From Lewinella sp. LCG006 (GTDB lineage: Bacteria > Bacteroidota > Bacteroidia > Chitinophagales > Saprospiraceae), in NCBI RefSeq assembly GCF_040784935.1, contig NZ_CP160680.1:3690501-3754500 (forward strand): a DNA stretch of 64,000 nucleotides, read 5' to 3'. The stretch's first letter is position 1. Each line of letters starts with the position of its first letter. The notes beneath the pieces are model-generated. The model was not told the DNA's origin. It did not search any database and saw only the letters and a list, made by a program, of their open reading frames with translations. A program made the translations under genes and the position numbers. This document shows, in pieces, positions 34,640 through 44,018 of the stretch.

Positions 34640-36445
34640 CTACGGCAGGACAATCAGTTTCATAGTAGTGTATTGGTCGTTAAATTTCACTTTAGCAAGG
34701 TAGATGCCAGCCGGCCATTGCCGAGTATCTATTTGGAAATCATGGCGCCCGGCAGGGTAGGTAGCTGCCGCTAATTGGGCCATTTGCTGGCCAGCCAGGT
34801 TGAAGATATTCGCTTCCATATCACCTTCCTTAGGTAGGTGGATACGCAATGTACCTTGTTGTGCCATTGGATTGGGGTAAGCCTCTAAAGTGAGGGTGGC
34901 CGTTTCCGCAATCCCAGTGTTTATTTCGTGATCGGTATTGGGCAGACTGGAAAGAGAGAAGTTCCAGTTGCCTTCATAAATCCAAACATCATTGCAAGTG
35001 TACAAATCAGGGCTTTGTGGATATCCATTGTTGCTAATGATGAAGTTGCTACAGTCGGTATTACTCAAGGTATAGGCGTACCACCCATTTCCTTCTGCTT
35101 GCATAGCCTGCCCTGGCCAGGAAGTAGTAGCCCCGGAAGGGCTAGCATTCCAAAAGTAAAGGGTCGGATTGTTCCAGCTACTGGGTTTGAAATGGATGGT
35201 AAGATCGCCAGCAGGGGCTTTGTCCCACACGGCATAGTCGGTGCCGGAGGTACGCAATACCCATCCTGAGCCACTTGGAGACCAAGAACCGGGGCCAATT
35301 TTCATAGCCACCTTGCCGTCAATTTCAGCGGCGTACAAATCCCAGCGGGCCTCTTTAATACTGAGGCTACTTTCGCTGTGGAGACCATTGTCTTTACGTA
35401 CCGCAATGAGCTGATCAATAGCAGACTTCAAACCCCAGTCGAAGTAGTGATCCCAGAAAACAGAGGGAACGCCAGGGTGCGTAAGAATGTAAGCATAACC
35501 CTGCATGACCTTTCCTCCCGGGAAGGGCCAGTAATTTTGGGTACTTCCTGTATCGTGATTGTCAATAAAGGTAACGGCCCTTGAAGGCCACCAACCGATG
35601 ACCCCAGGTGCGCCGCCGTTGATGCTGAGGCGCCAGTATTGATTGTTGACCGCAGCTTGCAGTACTCCTTTGGTGGTGAAGTCAAAAGCGGCAGATTTGC
35701 CTTGGGTGTCATCTATCCAGTCGACAATCTGCTGGCGGTGAGCATTGACATTATTGAGATCTAGATTGTCCCATAATTCGCCAACGGAGAAATAAGGATT
35801 GGTGCCGTCGTTGTATAGGCCATTGTAATAACCGTTGAAGCCACGGACATAGTCATAACGCCATCCATCGAAGCCAATGGTGTTTTTGAGCCAGTTCATC
35901 CAGCCCGTTAGATCACTTTGTACCGTGCTATTGGTGTGGTCGAGATCGCGGGCAGCGTGGTAATTGTCGCCGGTGTCGTAATTTCCGCAGGGATTGCCTC
36001 CGTTTTGTCCCCATTCGTCATTGTTGGTGACGGCCCAGCAGCCCCAGGTAGGATTGGTGAAGTCGGCCCAGTTCGTTGATCCTACCCGGTGATTAATGAC
36101 GATGTCTGCCAATACTTTCATGCCATTGTTGTGCAGCGCATTGATGCAGCTCGTCAGTTCTTGCTGGGTGCCATAAGAAGAGTTTACATTGTAAAGCTCG
36201 CGGGGAAGATACCCCTGTGGAGCTGCAGCATCGCTAGGTGGCGGTAGCCATATCATGTCAAATTGGGCAGTACCCAGTTCTTGCGCTTTGCTCTGCACCA
36301 CATTGTACCAACCATTACTGTTGGAATGAGATACCCAGTTGAAGCCCTGGAGCATGATGTCTGTTCTTTGAGAATAATTTTGGGCGGTGAGAGTTACGGC
36401 TAATAGGATAGAAAAGCAAAAAGCTAGTATATTTTTTGTTTCCAT
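34640..36445 (-). CDS. Secreted GH13 alpha-amylase with CBM and T9SS domain
   Basis: A 601-residue starch hydrolase. Signal peptide 1-22. The GH13 barrel has DIVINHR (114-120), nucleophile Asp198 (GWRYDYV), acid Glu223 (VGELWD) and Asp298 (FIDNHDTG). Residues of about 430-510 ([38 protein letters not shown]) look like a CBM26-type starch-binding module. The C-terminus from about 520 ([45 protein letters not shown]) is a T9SS type A sorting domain, so it is predicted to reach the cell surface or medium. It has its own -7 box and terminator. The gene upstream encodes a membrane-bound AraC regulator with starch-binding-like domains. Confidence 0.93.
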   Translation of the reverse strand: METKNILAFCFSILLAVTLTAQNYSQRTDIMLQGFNWVSHSNSNGWYNVVQSKAQELGTAQFDMIWLPPPSDAAAPQGYLPRELYNVNSSYGTQQELTSCINALHNNGMKVLADIVINHRVGSTNWADFTNPTWGCWAVTNNDEWGQNGGNPCGNYDTGDNYHAARDLDHTNSTVQSDLTGWMNWLKNTIGFDGWRYDYVRGFNGYYNGLYNDGTNPYFSVGELWDNLDLNNVNAHRQQIVDWIDDTQGKSAAFDFTTKGVLQAAVNNQYWRLSINGGAPGVIGWWPSRAVTFIDNHDTGSTQNYWPFPGGKVMQGYAYILTHPGVPSVFWDHYFDWGLKSAIDQLIAVRKDNGLHSESSLSIKEARWDLYAAEIDGKVAMKIGPGSWSPSGSGWVLRTSGTDYAVWDKAPAGDLTIHFKPSSWNNPTLYFWNASPSGATTSWPGQAMQAEGNGWYAYTLSNTDCSNFIISNNGYPQSPDLYTCNDVWIYEGNWNFSLSSLPNTDHEINTGIAETATLTLEAYPNPMAQQGTLRIHLPKEGDMEANIFNLAGQQMAQLAAATYPAGRHDFQIDTRQWPAGIYLAKVKFNDQYTTMKLIVLP

Positions 36446-36484
36446 AACTCGTTATGATATTTTATTTCGATAATTAAGCTTTTG

Positions 36485-36492
36485 CAAACATA
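36485..36492 (-). promoter_or_regulatory. Putative -7 promoter element (TATGTTTG) for amylase
   Basis: Full TAnnTTTG match on the minus strand, 39 bases before the amylase ATG. No -33 box at the usual distance, which would fit a promoter that needs an activator. Confidence 0.5.
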
Positions 36493-36599
36493 ATATAACA
36501 AAACGGCCTCGTCGCACCAGTTTATAAGGTGGTCGCAGTTTGGGGTTGAAAAGTGGTACTTTGGAAAGTGGTACTTTTTAAGTGCTGATTGTGAGGTCT

Positions 36600-38492
36600 T
36601 TAAGGATTGTCGTGTTGGCGAAGGTATTCGCGAGGAGTAAGGCCCGTTTGCTTCTTGAATGCCCTATTGAAAGCTGTTTTGGAATTAAAACCGGCCTCTA
36701 GTGCGAGGCTCAATATCGTCCGTTCTTGGTGGTCACCCTTGTCAATCCTTTGCTGAAAGCTTTTGATCCGGTGACTGTTGATGTAGTCGAAGAAATTCTT
36801 CCCAAATTGATCATTGATCAATTTTGAGAGTTGGTGACTAGGCGTTTGAGCAAGATCGGCCAATTCGCCCAAGCTGAGGCTGGGATTGAGATAAGGACGC
36901 TTGTCCTCCATGAGTTGTTCCAGCTGACGGAATTCTTCCTGGGGGGGAGCCAAAACAGGAGAGCTCTGCAAAGAGGCAAGCGGAGTGGCTTCAGGAGTTG
37001 CCTCTTCTTCAGAAATGTTTGTTGGTGAAGGTGCTGGAAGATTGAGCTGGGCACTACGAAAAATCTGAGGCTGGCGCATAGCGTAATAGCCCATCGTATA
37101 GGCACCAACCGCAAGGATGATCCAGGTAGCATCCGTCATCCGATCAGTGATGGGGGTCCAATTAAAGCCGAACCAGAGACCGGTAGCTCCTACCAGGTAG
37201 GTGCTGAGCCAGACGATCAGGCACAAGGTATGGAGGAAAAAAACGGTGCGTAAAAAACTAAGGATAGGCAAGCCATCGGCTGCGTAATTGGTGTTTAATT
37301 GCCGGAGAAACTGTCGACCTCTTAGCCAGTACACCATGCTGAAAAGGAGGCCAATAGCAGCTACACCAATAAAAGTAGGACGGAGTTGAAGATTAACGAC
37401 TTGGGTGATAAAGTCGAAGTTGGTTTTAAAAATCTGTGGCAGATAGAACAAGAAGACCAGGGTCAACGGAAGAAAATGCCAAAACCAGCGCCAGCGATAG
37501 GGCCAATTAGGCGTAAGTGAACGGAGATAAAGCCAGAAAAGGGGCCCATAAGTAAAGTAAATCAGATCGGGAAGCAGGATGATTTTTGGATAATTCTGGA
37601 AAATGTCCCGATCAAAAGCACCGATACGCGCTAGAAAAGTGATGGATAAGACGATGATTAAAAACGATAGAATACGGTTGGTGCGGCGGTGCCGTTCTTT
37701 GAAACTATTAATGGCAATAACGAGTAAAATCCCCTGGAGTGCTGCCAGCAGGAGTACCATAGCGTACCAATTGATGCGGTTGCCCGCCAGATCCTCCCAG
37801 TTGGCGACTTCAATGTGGAGGAGATCTTGCTTATTGTCTTTGGAGTAGTTGAACAGGCGATTAGGACGTGCCAAGCCATTTTCCCTGCTTTCGATGGTAT
37901 TCCAATTGCCTCTGCTGATCTTAAACTCGGTAATGTTGGTGCGGATAGGGATAGTGGTGCGGAAGTGCCCATTGGAATCGCGCTCCATTTTGAAATCTGG
38001 ATCACCTGGCGACCACCCGTTGAAAGAGCCTACCACGTAGAGGGAAGCATCAATAGGCGTATTTTCTGGCAGGCCAGTGACCCTGATGGGCAAAGTATCC
38101 TGGTAGGGAATTTCCTCTTTTTGATCTTCCCAGCCACTGATCGTAATGCGGAGCGTATCTTTTTGTTTCCCGGTATTGCTGTAAAAACGGTTGGGAATAG
38201 GTTCGCTGACGACACCTCCTTCTACCGTAGACCAAGAACCGCGCGTGATTTTGAATTCAAAATCCGGCATGGGTGTGAGAAAGTTGTATTGCCAGCGTCC
38301 GTTGGTGAGTTTTTGGAAACGGAAATTCTGGTCTTTGGGATTCCAATCGTTGAAGCTACCTGCGAGATAAATGCTATCGGCTTGTGGTGTGTAATCCGGT
38401 AGTTGCTTGATGATAACGGTCAGTTGTGCCACCACGGTGAGAGGCAGCAAGCAGAGACCGAAAACCACAATGATGGCAAGTTTTTTGCGCAT
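36600..38492 (-). CDS. Transmembrane AraC-type regulator with twin CBM48-like domains
   Basis: A 630-residue one-polypeptide sensor. Signal peptide 1-23. Two related extracytoplasmic domains follow, about 28-122 and 136-233. They share IYLAGSFNDWNP (41-52) with LYVVGSFNGWSP (151-162), then FEFKITRGSW with TEFKISRGNW, and ISGWEDQ with VANWEDL. GSFN(D/N/G)W is the hallmark of CBM48/AMPK-beta glycogen-binding domains. About seven or eight membrane helices span 242-472. A Pro/Glu-rich linker leads to an AraC/XylS helix-turn-helix domain (about 525-627: LGELADLAQTPSHQLSKLIN, ILSLALEAGFNSKTAFNRAFKKQTGLTPREYL). It lies 154 bases upstream of the alpha-amylase on the same strand. I infer that it senses starch or maltodextrin outside the inner membrane and controls amylase expression. 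Confidence 0.88.
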   Translation of the reverse strand: MRKKLAIIVVFGLCLLPLTVVAQLTVIIKQLPDYTPQADSIYLAGSFNDWNPKDQNFRFQKLTNGRWQYNFLTPMPDFEFKITRGSWSTVEGGVVSEPIPNRFYSNTGKQKDTLRITISGWEDQKEEIPYQDTLPIRVTGLPENTPIDASLYVVGSFNGWSPGDPDFKMERDSNGHFRTTIPIRTNITEFKISRGNWNTIESRENGLARPNRLFNYSKDNKQDLLHIEVANWEDLAGNRINWYAMVLLLAALQGILLVIAINSFKERHRRTNRILSFLIIVLSITFLARIGAFDRDIFQNYPKIILLPDLIYFTYGPLFWLYLRSLTPNWPYRWRWFWHFLPLTLVFLFYLPQIFKTNFDFITQVVNLQLRPTFIGVAAIGLLFSMVYWLRGRQFLRQLNTNYAADGLPILSFLRTVFFLHTLCLIVWLSTYLVGATGLWFGFNWTPITDRMTDATWIILAVGAYTMGYYAMRQPQIFRSAQLNLPAPSPTNISEEEATPEATPLASLQSSPVLAPPQEEFRQLEQLMEDKRPYLNPSLSLGELADLAQTPSHQLSKLINDQFGKNFFDYINSHRIKSFQQRIDKGDHQERTILSLALEAGFNSKTAFNRAFKKQTGLTPREYLRQHDNP

Positions 38493-38530
38493 ACTACAAG
38501 ATTGCTTTCTCAGAAAATATCCGACTATGG

Positions 38531-38538
38531 CAAATATA
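38531..38538 (-). promoter_or_regulatory. Putative -7 promoter element (TATATTTG)
   Basis: Full TAnnTTTG match on the minus strand, 38 bases before the ATG of the AraC-type regulator. Confidence 0.5.
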
Positions 38539-38564
38539 AACTGATTTCAAGGACTTGGGTAAAC

Positions 38565-40196
38565 TCAACTCAAAAAGGCAAACAAGAGTTGTACAAAAAG
38601 GATTTTTGTAATTAAGACGATGGGCAGAATTAAGGTATACCCCAGGGTGGGTAATTTATTGCCCGCCTGGTGAAGCGCGTGTTCCAGGATAGCGGGCTGA
38701 GTAGCTACCATTCCGGTAAGTAAACCAAAAGGAATTTTTAGCCAGCGATAGCCTAACCAGAGCGTGATAAAAGCGGTGGCAGTAGCAATAATGGTTCCCG
38801 CGAGAAAAAGCCAACCACCTCCACCCGCTAAGATGGTGTTGAGGAAGGTATGACCAGATCGTATGCCGATACTAGCCAACAATAAGATAAGGCCGAGCTG
38901 TCGCAAGACCAGGTTGGCACCAAAAGGTAGGGTCCAAACAATGGGCCCTGTACGCCGCAGGGCTCCCAGTATCAAAGCAACAATCAGTGGCCCACCCGCA
39001 AAACCCAGGTTGAAAGAAACACCTCCGGGGAGGGTGAACGTGACCATGCCCAGCAACAAACCAAGGGCCATGCCAGAGCCAAAGGATAATAGGTTGATGT
39101 GGTTGAGGGCTTCGTAGCTGTTGCCAAATAGTTTTTTCAGCTCATCAAAATCTGAACGACGGGCAACGAGCAATACGCGGTCTCCCAGTTCCAATACGGT
39201 ATTGCCGCTGGCCAGCAGGTCTACATCGCCGCGTTGAACCCTGGTAATAATGGTGGAGAATTTTTCGGTGAGGTTGAGCGAGGCAATTTTTTCGCCAGCA
39301 ATTTTGGGGTTGGAGACAAACAAGCGGCGAACATCATAAGAGCTGCGGTCATAAGAGAGCTCTTTGACATCGGTTCGGCCTAGGAGAAGGGTCGCTTCAT
39401 CAATGACTTTGGTATTGCCAACGAGGACGATGCGATCGCCCAACTGGAGGCGGGTGTCCATATTAGGAAGCTCGTCAATTCCGCTACGTTGCATCCGACC
39501 GAAGACCAACTGGCGTTTGAAATGCTGAAAAATGGCGCGGATGGTTTTATCTTCCATCGCCGGGTTGGTGATGACGATGGTTCTTCTGGTGATGTTTTCA
39601 CTGGAAAAAAGGTCGCCTGCTTGTTGGGCTGCTTCCTGCTGGTAGTTGATTTTTAGCCACTTCTGCATGATATTGATCGCAAACATTACACCAAGGACGC
39701 CCATGGGGTAGGAGAGGGAATAGCCCACAACTGCGGCGTTGGCCATCGCCTCTTGTAGTTCGGCAGGTTGCGAAAGTTGGATCAGATCCAGCAAACCAGC
39801 TAGTGATGCCGTATTGGTGGAGCTTCCGGCAAGCAACCCGGCAGCCGTAGCAGCATCGAGATCAAAGAGGTAATACATACCAACCGTGATCAGGGCAGAA
39901 AGCCCTAGCATGACGATGATGAAGGCAAAATTACGTAGCCCCTGTGCCCGAAAGGTAGAAAAGAAACTGGGGCCACTACTAAGCCCAATGGTATAAACAA
40001 ACATAGAAAGCCCCAAAACGATGATGATGTCGGGTACTGCCAACCCCGGATCTATAGCACCAAAGGCCAGGCCCGCAAAGAGTACCGCTGCTACCCCAAG
40101 CTTGGCGCCACGGATAGGGATATTGCCGATCCAGTAGCCAATCGCAGAGACCACAAAAAGTAATAATACCGGTGAAGATTTGAACGCTTCAATCAT
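38565..40196 (-). CDS. AspT/YidE-type transporter with RCK_C domains
   Basis: A 543-residue membrane protein with the layout of the aspartate-alanine exchanger family (AspT, YidE, YbjL): five N-terminal helices (SPVLLLFVVSAIGYWIGNIPI, the GLSSGPSFF motif), two TrkA-C/RCK_C domains at about 200-350 (IFQHFKRQLVFGRMQRSG, LQLGDRIVLVGNTK; VQRGDVDLLASGNTVLELGDRVLLV), and a second set of about five helices (GIRSGHTF mirrors the first GLSSGPSF). The substrate cannot be told. A full -7 box ends four bases before the ATG, so the mRNA is probably leaderless. Confidence 0.88.
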   Translation of the reverse strand: MIEAFKSSPVLLLFVVSAIGYWIGNIPIRGAKLGVAAVLFAGLAFGAIDPGLAVPDIIIVLGLSMFVYTIGLSSGPSFFSTFRAQGLRNFAFIIVMLGLSALITVGMYYLFDLDAATAAGLLAGSSTNTASLAGLLDLIQLSQPAELQEAMANAAVVGYSLSYPMGVLGVMFAINIMQKWLKINYQQEAAQQAGDLFSSENITRRTIVITNPAMEDKTIRAIFQHFKRQLVFGRMQRSGIDELPNMDTRLQLGDRIVLVGNTKVIDEATLLLGRTDVKELSYDRSSYDVRRLFVSNPKIAGEKIASLNLTEKFSTIITRVQRGDVDLLASGNTVLELGDRVLLVARRSDFDELKKLFGNSYEALNHINLLSFGSGMALGLLLGMVTFTLPGGVSFNLGFAGGPLIVALILGALRRTGPIVWTLPFGANLVLRQLGLILLLASIGIRSGHTFLNTILAGGGGWLFLAGTIIATATAFITLWLGYRWLKIPFGLLTGMVATQPAILEHALHQAGNKLPTLGYTLILPIVLITKILFVQLLFAFLS

Positions 40197-40200
40197 GGGG

Positions 40201-40208
40201 CAAAGGTA
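40201..40208 (-). promoter_or_regulatory. Putative -7 promoter (TACCTTTG), four bases before ATG
   Basis: Full TAnnTTTG match on the minus strand. Only CCCC separates it from the ATG of the AspT-like transporter, the same spacing as at ruvX and mutY. Confidence 0.55.
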
Positions 40209-40340
40209 GCTTTTTTTGGAACCACCTCGGCGAGGATTTTTTCTAAGAAGACTTCCCCTGCACCTTGATTTGAACCATACGAGGGATTATCAGGACATAT
40301 GATTTTTACTAGTATTGGTTCAAAGAGAAACTGTTTGCTG

Positions 40341-40994
40341 CTATTTATCCAAGAAACGCCGGGTGTAACGATACGCTCGCCAGTGGGTGAGTGCTTCGCC
40401 GAGCCCCAGGATGAGCAGCCCTCCGATAAAGATGAGATTGCGGCTGAGTTCAACGGGTGCTGTATACATATCGTAAAAGCTACGAATAACGAGGACTTCG
40501 ATCAGGATGATAAGCGCGGAAAGACCAAACAGGAGGATGGCAATGGCGCGGGTAAGCGTACTGATGGAGGTGTTTTGCTGGCGCAAGGTTTTCTGTAACA
40601 AGAGGGGAGCCAAGGCATGTTTGGGGTTGATGCGCAGGAGTTCCCGGACAACGTGCTCTGCTTTGGCGGGTTCGATGACTTGTATGAAGGCCGCGGCTTT
40701 GCGGAAAAGCAACTGTTCGAAGAGTTGCTGCTTGAAAGCTTCTTCTTTGTGGAATGATTCGTCGAGGGAGACCAGGATAGCCTGATCAACGACGACTAAA
40801 AATTGGCGGTAGGCACCGACCTCAAAGAGGGCATTGGTGAACGCAAAAAGTAGTTCGTAGTGCTGGTCGTCATCGAGTTTGGCAATCTGTGCTTCCCATT
40901 GCTCGTAAAAGCGAATAATAGCGTGGTAATTCTTTGGCTCGATGGCCAAAAAATCACGGTATAAACGCGTATAGATGGTAGGACGGATCTGCAT
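40341..40994 (-). CDS. Hypothetical protein with two C-terminal membrane helices
   Basis: A 217-residue protein. Residues 1-135 are helical and TPR-like in character (YRDFLAIEPKNYHAIIRFYEQWE, LLFAFTNALFEVGAYRQFLVVVDQAI, AEHVVRELLRINPKHALAPLLLQK). Two membrane helices follow at about 147-168 and 185-200, ending in a basic tail (YRYTRRFLDK). There is no signal peptide. Function is unknown. It may be an N-terminally cytoplasmic, tail-anchored scaffold. Confidence 0.68.
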   Translation of the reverse strand: MQIRPTIYTRLYRDFLAIEPKNYHAIIRFYEQWEAQIAKLDDDQHYELLFAFTNALFEVGAYRQFLVVVDQAILVSLDESFHKEEAFKQQLFEQLLFRKAAAFIQVIEPAKAEHVVRELLRINPKHALAPLLLQKTLRQQNTSISTLTRAIAILLFGLSALIILIEVLVIRSFYDMYTAPVELSRNLIFIGGLLILGLGEALTHWRAYRYTRRFLDK

Positions 40995-41042
40995 GTTGAA
41001 AGTGTTACCTCTTTAATAACAAAAATGAGGAATTGTTCAGGG

Positions 41043-41204
41043 ATTTTAGAGGAAGTAGGGTGTTTTTGTGCTCATTCCGACACCTCGGAATTCGCGTTGG
41101 TACTCATTCCGAAGTATCGGAACTCATATCCCCGCAAGCGAAGCGCGCACTTTCGTGGGTAAAAAGAGCCTATTTTGAGTACCCAAAAACACCCCCTCTA
41201 AAAT
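41043..41204. repeat. Large inverted repeat with two inner palindromes
   Basis: The arm 41043-41073 is the reverse complement of 41177-41204 apart from a five-base insertion and one or two changes near the loop side. Inside are two direct units, each a palindrome: TTCCGA/TCGGAA at 41075-41090 and 41107-41122, both preceded by CTCA. The whole sits between the hypothetical gene (40994) and the rplM promoter. Confidence 0.7.
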
Positions 41205-41297
41205 TTTTGTGCGATATTTTGACTGTTTTTCAGTGACTTACGAGAGGGAGGTAGTGATTTTTTTTGGCGAAAGCTTCTTTTTTGTGATAAAGGGTAT

Positions 41298-41403
41298 TAC
41301 CTTTGCACGGCTTTTGAAAGAGGAGTTATGTACTTAACATAGAGTAAGGGATAGCGAAGGCTCGAAAAAAGCCCAATATTTAACAACAATAAAGTCATTT
41401 ATA
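41298..41403 (+). promoter_or_regulatory. rplM promoter (-7 TACCTTTG) and leader
   Basis: TACCTTTG at 41298-41305 is a full -7 match and implies a leader of about 95 bases before the rplM GTG. The leader holds a four-codon ORF (ATG at 41328, MYLT, preceded by AGAGGAG) and a GGCT/AGCC hairpin (41359-41373). An autoregulatory L13 leader is possible but unproven. Confidence 0.5.
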
Positions 41404-41847
41404 GTGAACACATTAAGCTATAAAACACAGCCGGCTAAGCCTTCAACGGTAGATCGTAAGTGGCACATCATCGACGCAGAAGGGATGATTGTAGGCCGTA
41501 TGGCTACGACGATTGCCTCCGTACTGCGTGGTAAGCATAAGCCTGATTTCACGCCGCATTTCGACAATGGGGATTACGTGATTGTAATCAACGCGGACAA
41601 GGTTCGTTTTACTGGCCTGAAAATGGATCAGAAGATTTACCTACGCCACACGGGTTACCCAGGTGGTCAGCGTGCTACCAAAGCGAAGGAGCTATTGGTG
41701 AAGAAGCCAATTGCGATTGTGGAAACTGCCGTACGTGGTATGTTGCCTAAGACCAAGCTAGGTCGTGCGCAATACAAGAAACTGTTCGTTTACGCTGGTG
41801 CTGAGCATCCACATGCAGCACAGAAGCCACAAGCGCTCGAACTTTAA
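41404..41847 (+). CDS. rplM: 50S ribosomal protein L13
   Basis: A 147-residue L13 (uL13) of the large ribosomal subunit. Diagnostic segments are RKWHIIDAEGMIVGRMAT, HFDNGDYVIVINADKVRFTG, YLRHTGYPGG and VRGMLPKTKLGR. It starts with GTG at 41404, preceded by an AT-rich stretch and not a Shine-Dalgarno site. It leads the rplM-rpsI-rpsB-tsf cluster and is preceded by a strong -7 box and an unusual inverted repeat. Confidence 0.98.
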   Translation: MNTLSYKTQPAKPSTVDRKWHIIDAEGMIVGRMATTIASVLRGKHKPDFTPHFDNGDYVIVINADKVRFTGLKMDQKIYLRHTGYPGGQRATKAKELLVKKPIAIVETAVRGMLPKTKLGRAQYKKLFVYAGAEHPHAAQKPQALEL

Positions 41848-41876
41848 ATAATAGAACGTAAATTTTCTACGATAAT

Positions 41877-42266
41877 ATGGAAATGATCAATACGATCGGA
41901 AGAAGAAAAGCTGCTGTAGCCCGCATTTATTTGACGCAGGGTACTGGCAACGTTACCATCAATGGTAAGACTTTGACCGAATACTTTCCCCAGTCTCACA
42001 TCCAACACAAAGTGCTTGATCCATTCAGCACCGTTGAGATTGATAGCAAGATCTACGATATCAAAGTAAACGTAGACGGTGGTGGTTACAAAGGACAAGC
42101 TGAGGCTATCCGGATGGCAATTGCCCGGGCATTGGTGAAGCTTAACGAAGACTTCCGCAAGGCACTCAAGGACCAGAAGTTCCTGATGCGTGATGCGCGT
42201 ATTGTAGAACGTAAGAAATACGGTAAGCCTAAGGCCCGTAAGAGCTTCCAGTTCTCTAAGCGTTAA
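41877..42266 (+). CDS. rpsI: 30S ribosomal protein S9
   Basis: A 129-residue S9 (uS9). It shows the family ends clearly: TIGRRKAAVARIYLTQGTGNVTING near the N-terminus, GGGYKGQAEAIRMAIARAL in the middle, and the basic tail ERKKYGKPKARKSFQFSKR that reaches the P-site tRNA. It follows rplM by 29 bases, the standard pairing. Confidence 0.98.
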   Translation: MEMINTIGRRKAAVARIYLTQGTGNVTINGKTLTEYFPQSHIQHKVLDPFSTVEIDSKIYDIKVNVDGGGYKGQAEAIRMAIARALVKLNEDFRKALKDQKFLMRDARIVERKKYGKPKARKSFQFSKR

Positions 42267-42384
42267 TATTTGGTGTTTTGGGAAACGATTGTTGTCGTTT
42301 TTCAGAAAACTAAAATGATTAGATGATGAATGCTGGCCACGGCCTTTGAGCTAGGCAAGCGTTCAAATAAATCAAAAATTAATA

Positions 42385-43101
42385 ATGGAAAAGCCTAATT
42401 ATAAAGAGTTGCTCGCATCCGGTGTACACTTCGGGCACCTCAAGAAGAAGTGGAATCCTAAGATGTCTCCCTATATCTTCGCGGAACGCAAAGGAATTCA
42501 CCTAATTGATTTGAACCGTACCCTGGAGTGTTTGGAGCGTGCTGGACAAGCTGCTCGCCAGATGGCCAGAGCGGGTAAGAAAGTATTATTCGTAGCCACA
42601 AAGAAGCAAGCGCGCGAGATTGTTGCTGATGCAGCACGTAGCGTAGATATGCCTTTCGTAACCGATCGTTGGTTGGGAGGTATGATGACCAACTTTGCTA
42701 CCATTCGTCGTTCTGTACGTAAAATGCAGAACATCGAGCGGATGTTGGCGGATGGTTCTTTGAGCAGCATTACGAAGAAGGAGCGCCTGACGCTGACGCG
42801 CGAACACGCTAAATTGGACAAGGTACTAGGTGGTATTGCCAACCTGAACCGTACGCCTTCAGCGATGTTTATCGTAGATATTCACCACGAGCACATTGCC
42901 ATTGCGGAAGCTCACAAATTAGGAGTACGTACGATTGGTATCGTTGATACCAACTCTGATCCTAACCAGGTGGATTACCCAATTCCAGGGAATGATGATG
43001 CCTCTAAGTCGATTGCTATTATTACCAACTACATCACGGAAATGATCAAGTTGGGCCAGCAAGAGCGTAAGTCTGAAAAGGCAGAGAAAGAGAAAGCCTA
43101 G
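42385..43101 (+). CDS. rpsB: 30S ribosomal protein S2
   Basis: A 238-residue S2 (uS2). Landmarks are LLASGVHFGHLKKKWNPKMSPYIF, IHLIDLNRTLECL, FVATKKQAREIV, TDRWLGGMMTNFATIR and VDTNSDPNQVDYPIPGNDD. The 118-base gap after rpsI is long enough to hold a leader, and I see a small GGCC-based stem there but no clear promoter. Confidence 0.98.
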   Translation: MEKPNYKELLASGVHFGHLKKKWNPKMSPYIFAERKGIHLIDLNRTLECLERAGQAARQMARAGKKVLFVATKKQAREIVADAARSVDMPFVTDRWLGGMMTNFATIRRSVRKMQNIERMLADGSLSSITKKERLTLTREHAKLDKVLGGIANLNRTPSAMFIVDIHHEHIAIAEAHKLGVRTIGIVDTNSDPNQVDYPIPGNDDASKSIAIITNYITEMIKLGQQERKSEKAEKEKA

Positions 43102-43185
43102 TTTATCACCGAAACCAATGATTGACAGAATTGGTTAAACCGATGCTATTCTCAAACTCTTAACTTCTTAAAATTTAAAGTCAAA

Positions 43186-44010
43186 ATGAGCGTAACTGCT
43201 GCTGACATTAAGAAACTGCGCGATATGACTGGCGCAGGTATGATGGATTGTAAAAATGCCCTGAACGAAGCTGAGGGTGATTTTGATAAAGCTATTGAAA
43301 CCCTTCGCTTGAAAGGCCAGAAGGTTTCTGCTAAGCGTGCTGACAACGATGCCAACGAAGGTGCTGTTGTTGCGCTGGTAAGCGATGACAAAACCCGTGG
43401 CGTAATCGTGAAGTTGAGTTCTGAAACTGACTTCGTTTCCAAAAACCAGGAATTCGTGGATGGCGTCAATGCTATTGCGGAAGCTGCACTGAAGGCTTTT
43501 CCTGCAAGCAAGGAAGAGTTGATGGAAGCTGCTGCAGGCACTAGTACCGTTGCATCTTTGTTGAACGATTTGCTGACGAAGTTCACGGAGAAGATGGAAT
43601 TGACTTACGAGCGTTTGGAAGCTGCGGTTGTAGCTCCTTACATTCACATGGGCAATAAAGCTGGTGTTATCGTAGGTTTATCTTCTACCGGTGATGCCGT
43701 ATACGAAGCTGGACGTGACGTAGCTATGCAAGTAGCAGCCATGAAGCCAGTGGCAGTAGATGAGAATGGTGTAGACCAGTCGATCATCGATAAAGAAATC
43801 GAGATCGGTATGGAGTTGGCTCGCCAGGAAGGTAAGCCAGAAGCTATGCTGGACAAAATTGCCAAAGGCAAACTCAATAAGTTCTTCAAAGACAATACTT
43901 TGTTGAACCAGATGTTTGTCAAAGACAACAAACAAAGTATCGCTGATTACTTAAACAGCGTTGAAAAAGGCCTTACGGTTACGGATTTCAAACACGTAAC
44001 GATAGGTTAA
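43186..44010 (+). CDS. tsf: Elongation factor Ts
   Basis: A 274-residue EF-Ts, the nucleotide exchange factor for EF-Tu. The N-terminal UBA-like module (IKKLRDMTGAGMMDCKNALNEAEGDFDKAIETLR) and the TDFVSKNQEF motif that contacts EF-Tu are both clear. It follows rpsB, as in most bacteria, and is closed by a strong terminator. Confidence 0.98.
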   Translation: MSVTAADIKKLRDMTGAGMMDCKNALNEAEGDFDKAIETLRLKGQKVSAKRADNDANEGAVVALVSDDKTRGVIVKLSSETDFVSKNQEFVDGVNAIAEAALKAFPASKEELMEAAAGTSTVASLLNDLLTKFTEKMELTYERLEAAVVAPYIHMGNKAGVIVGLSSTGDAVYEAGRDVAMQVAAMKPVAVDENGVDQSIIDKEIEIGMELARQEGKPEAMLDKIAKGKLNKFFKDNTLLNQMFVKDNKQSIADYLNSVEKGLTVTDFKHVTIG

Positions 44011-44018
44011 ACCTTAAG

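Noticed and set aside
37815-38402. 195-codon plus-strand ORF
   Set aside because: Antisense to the well-supported AraC-type regulator; no domain pattern.
40193-40453. 86-codon minus-strand ORF between the transporter and the hypothetical gene
   Set aside because: It overlaps both neighbours out of frame and has no supporting motif.
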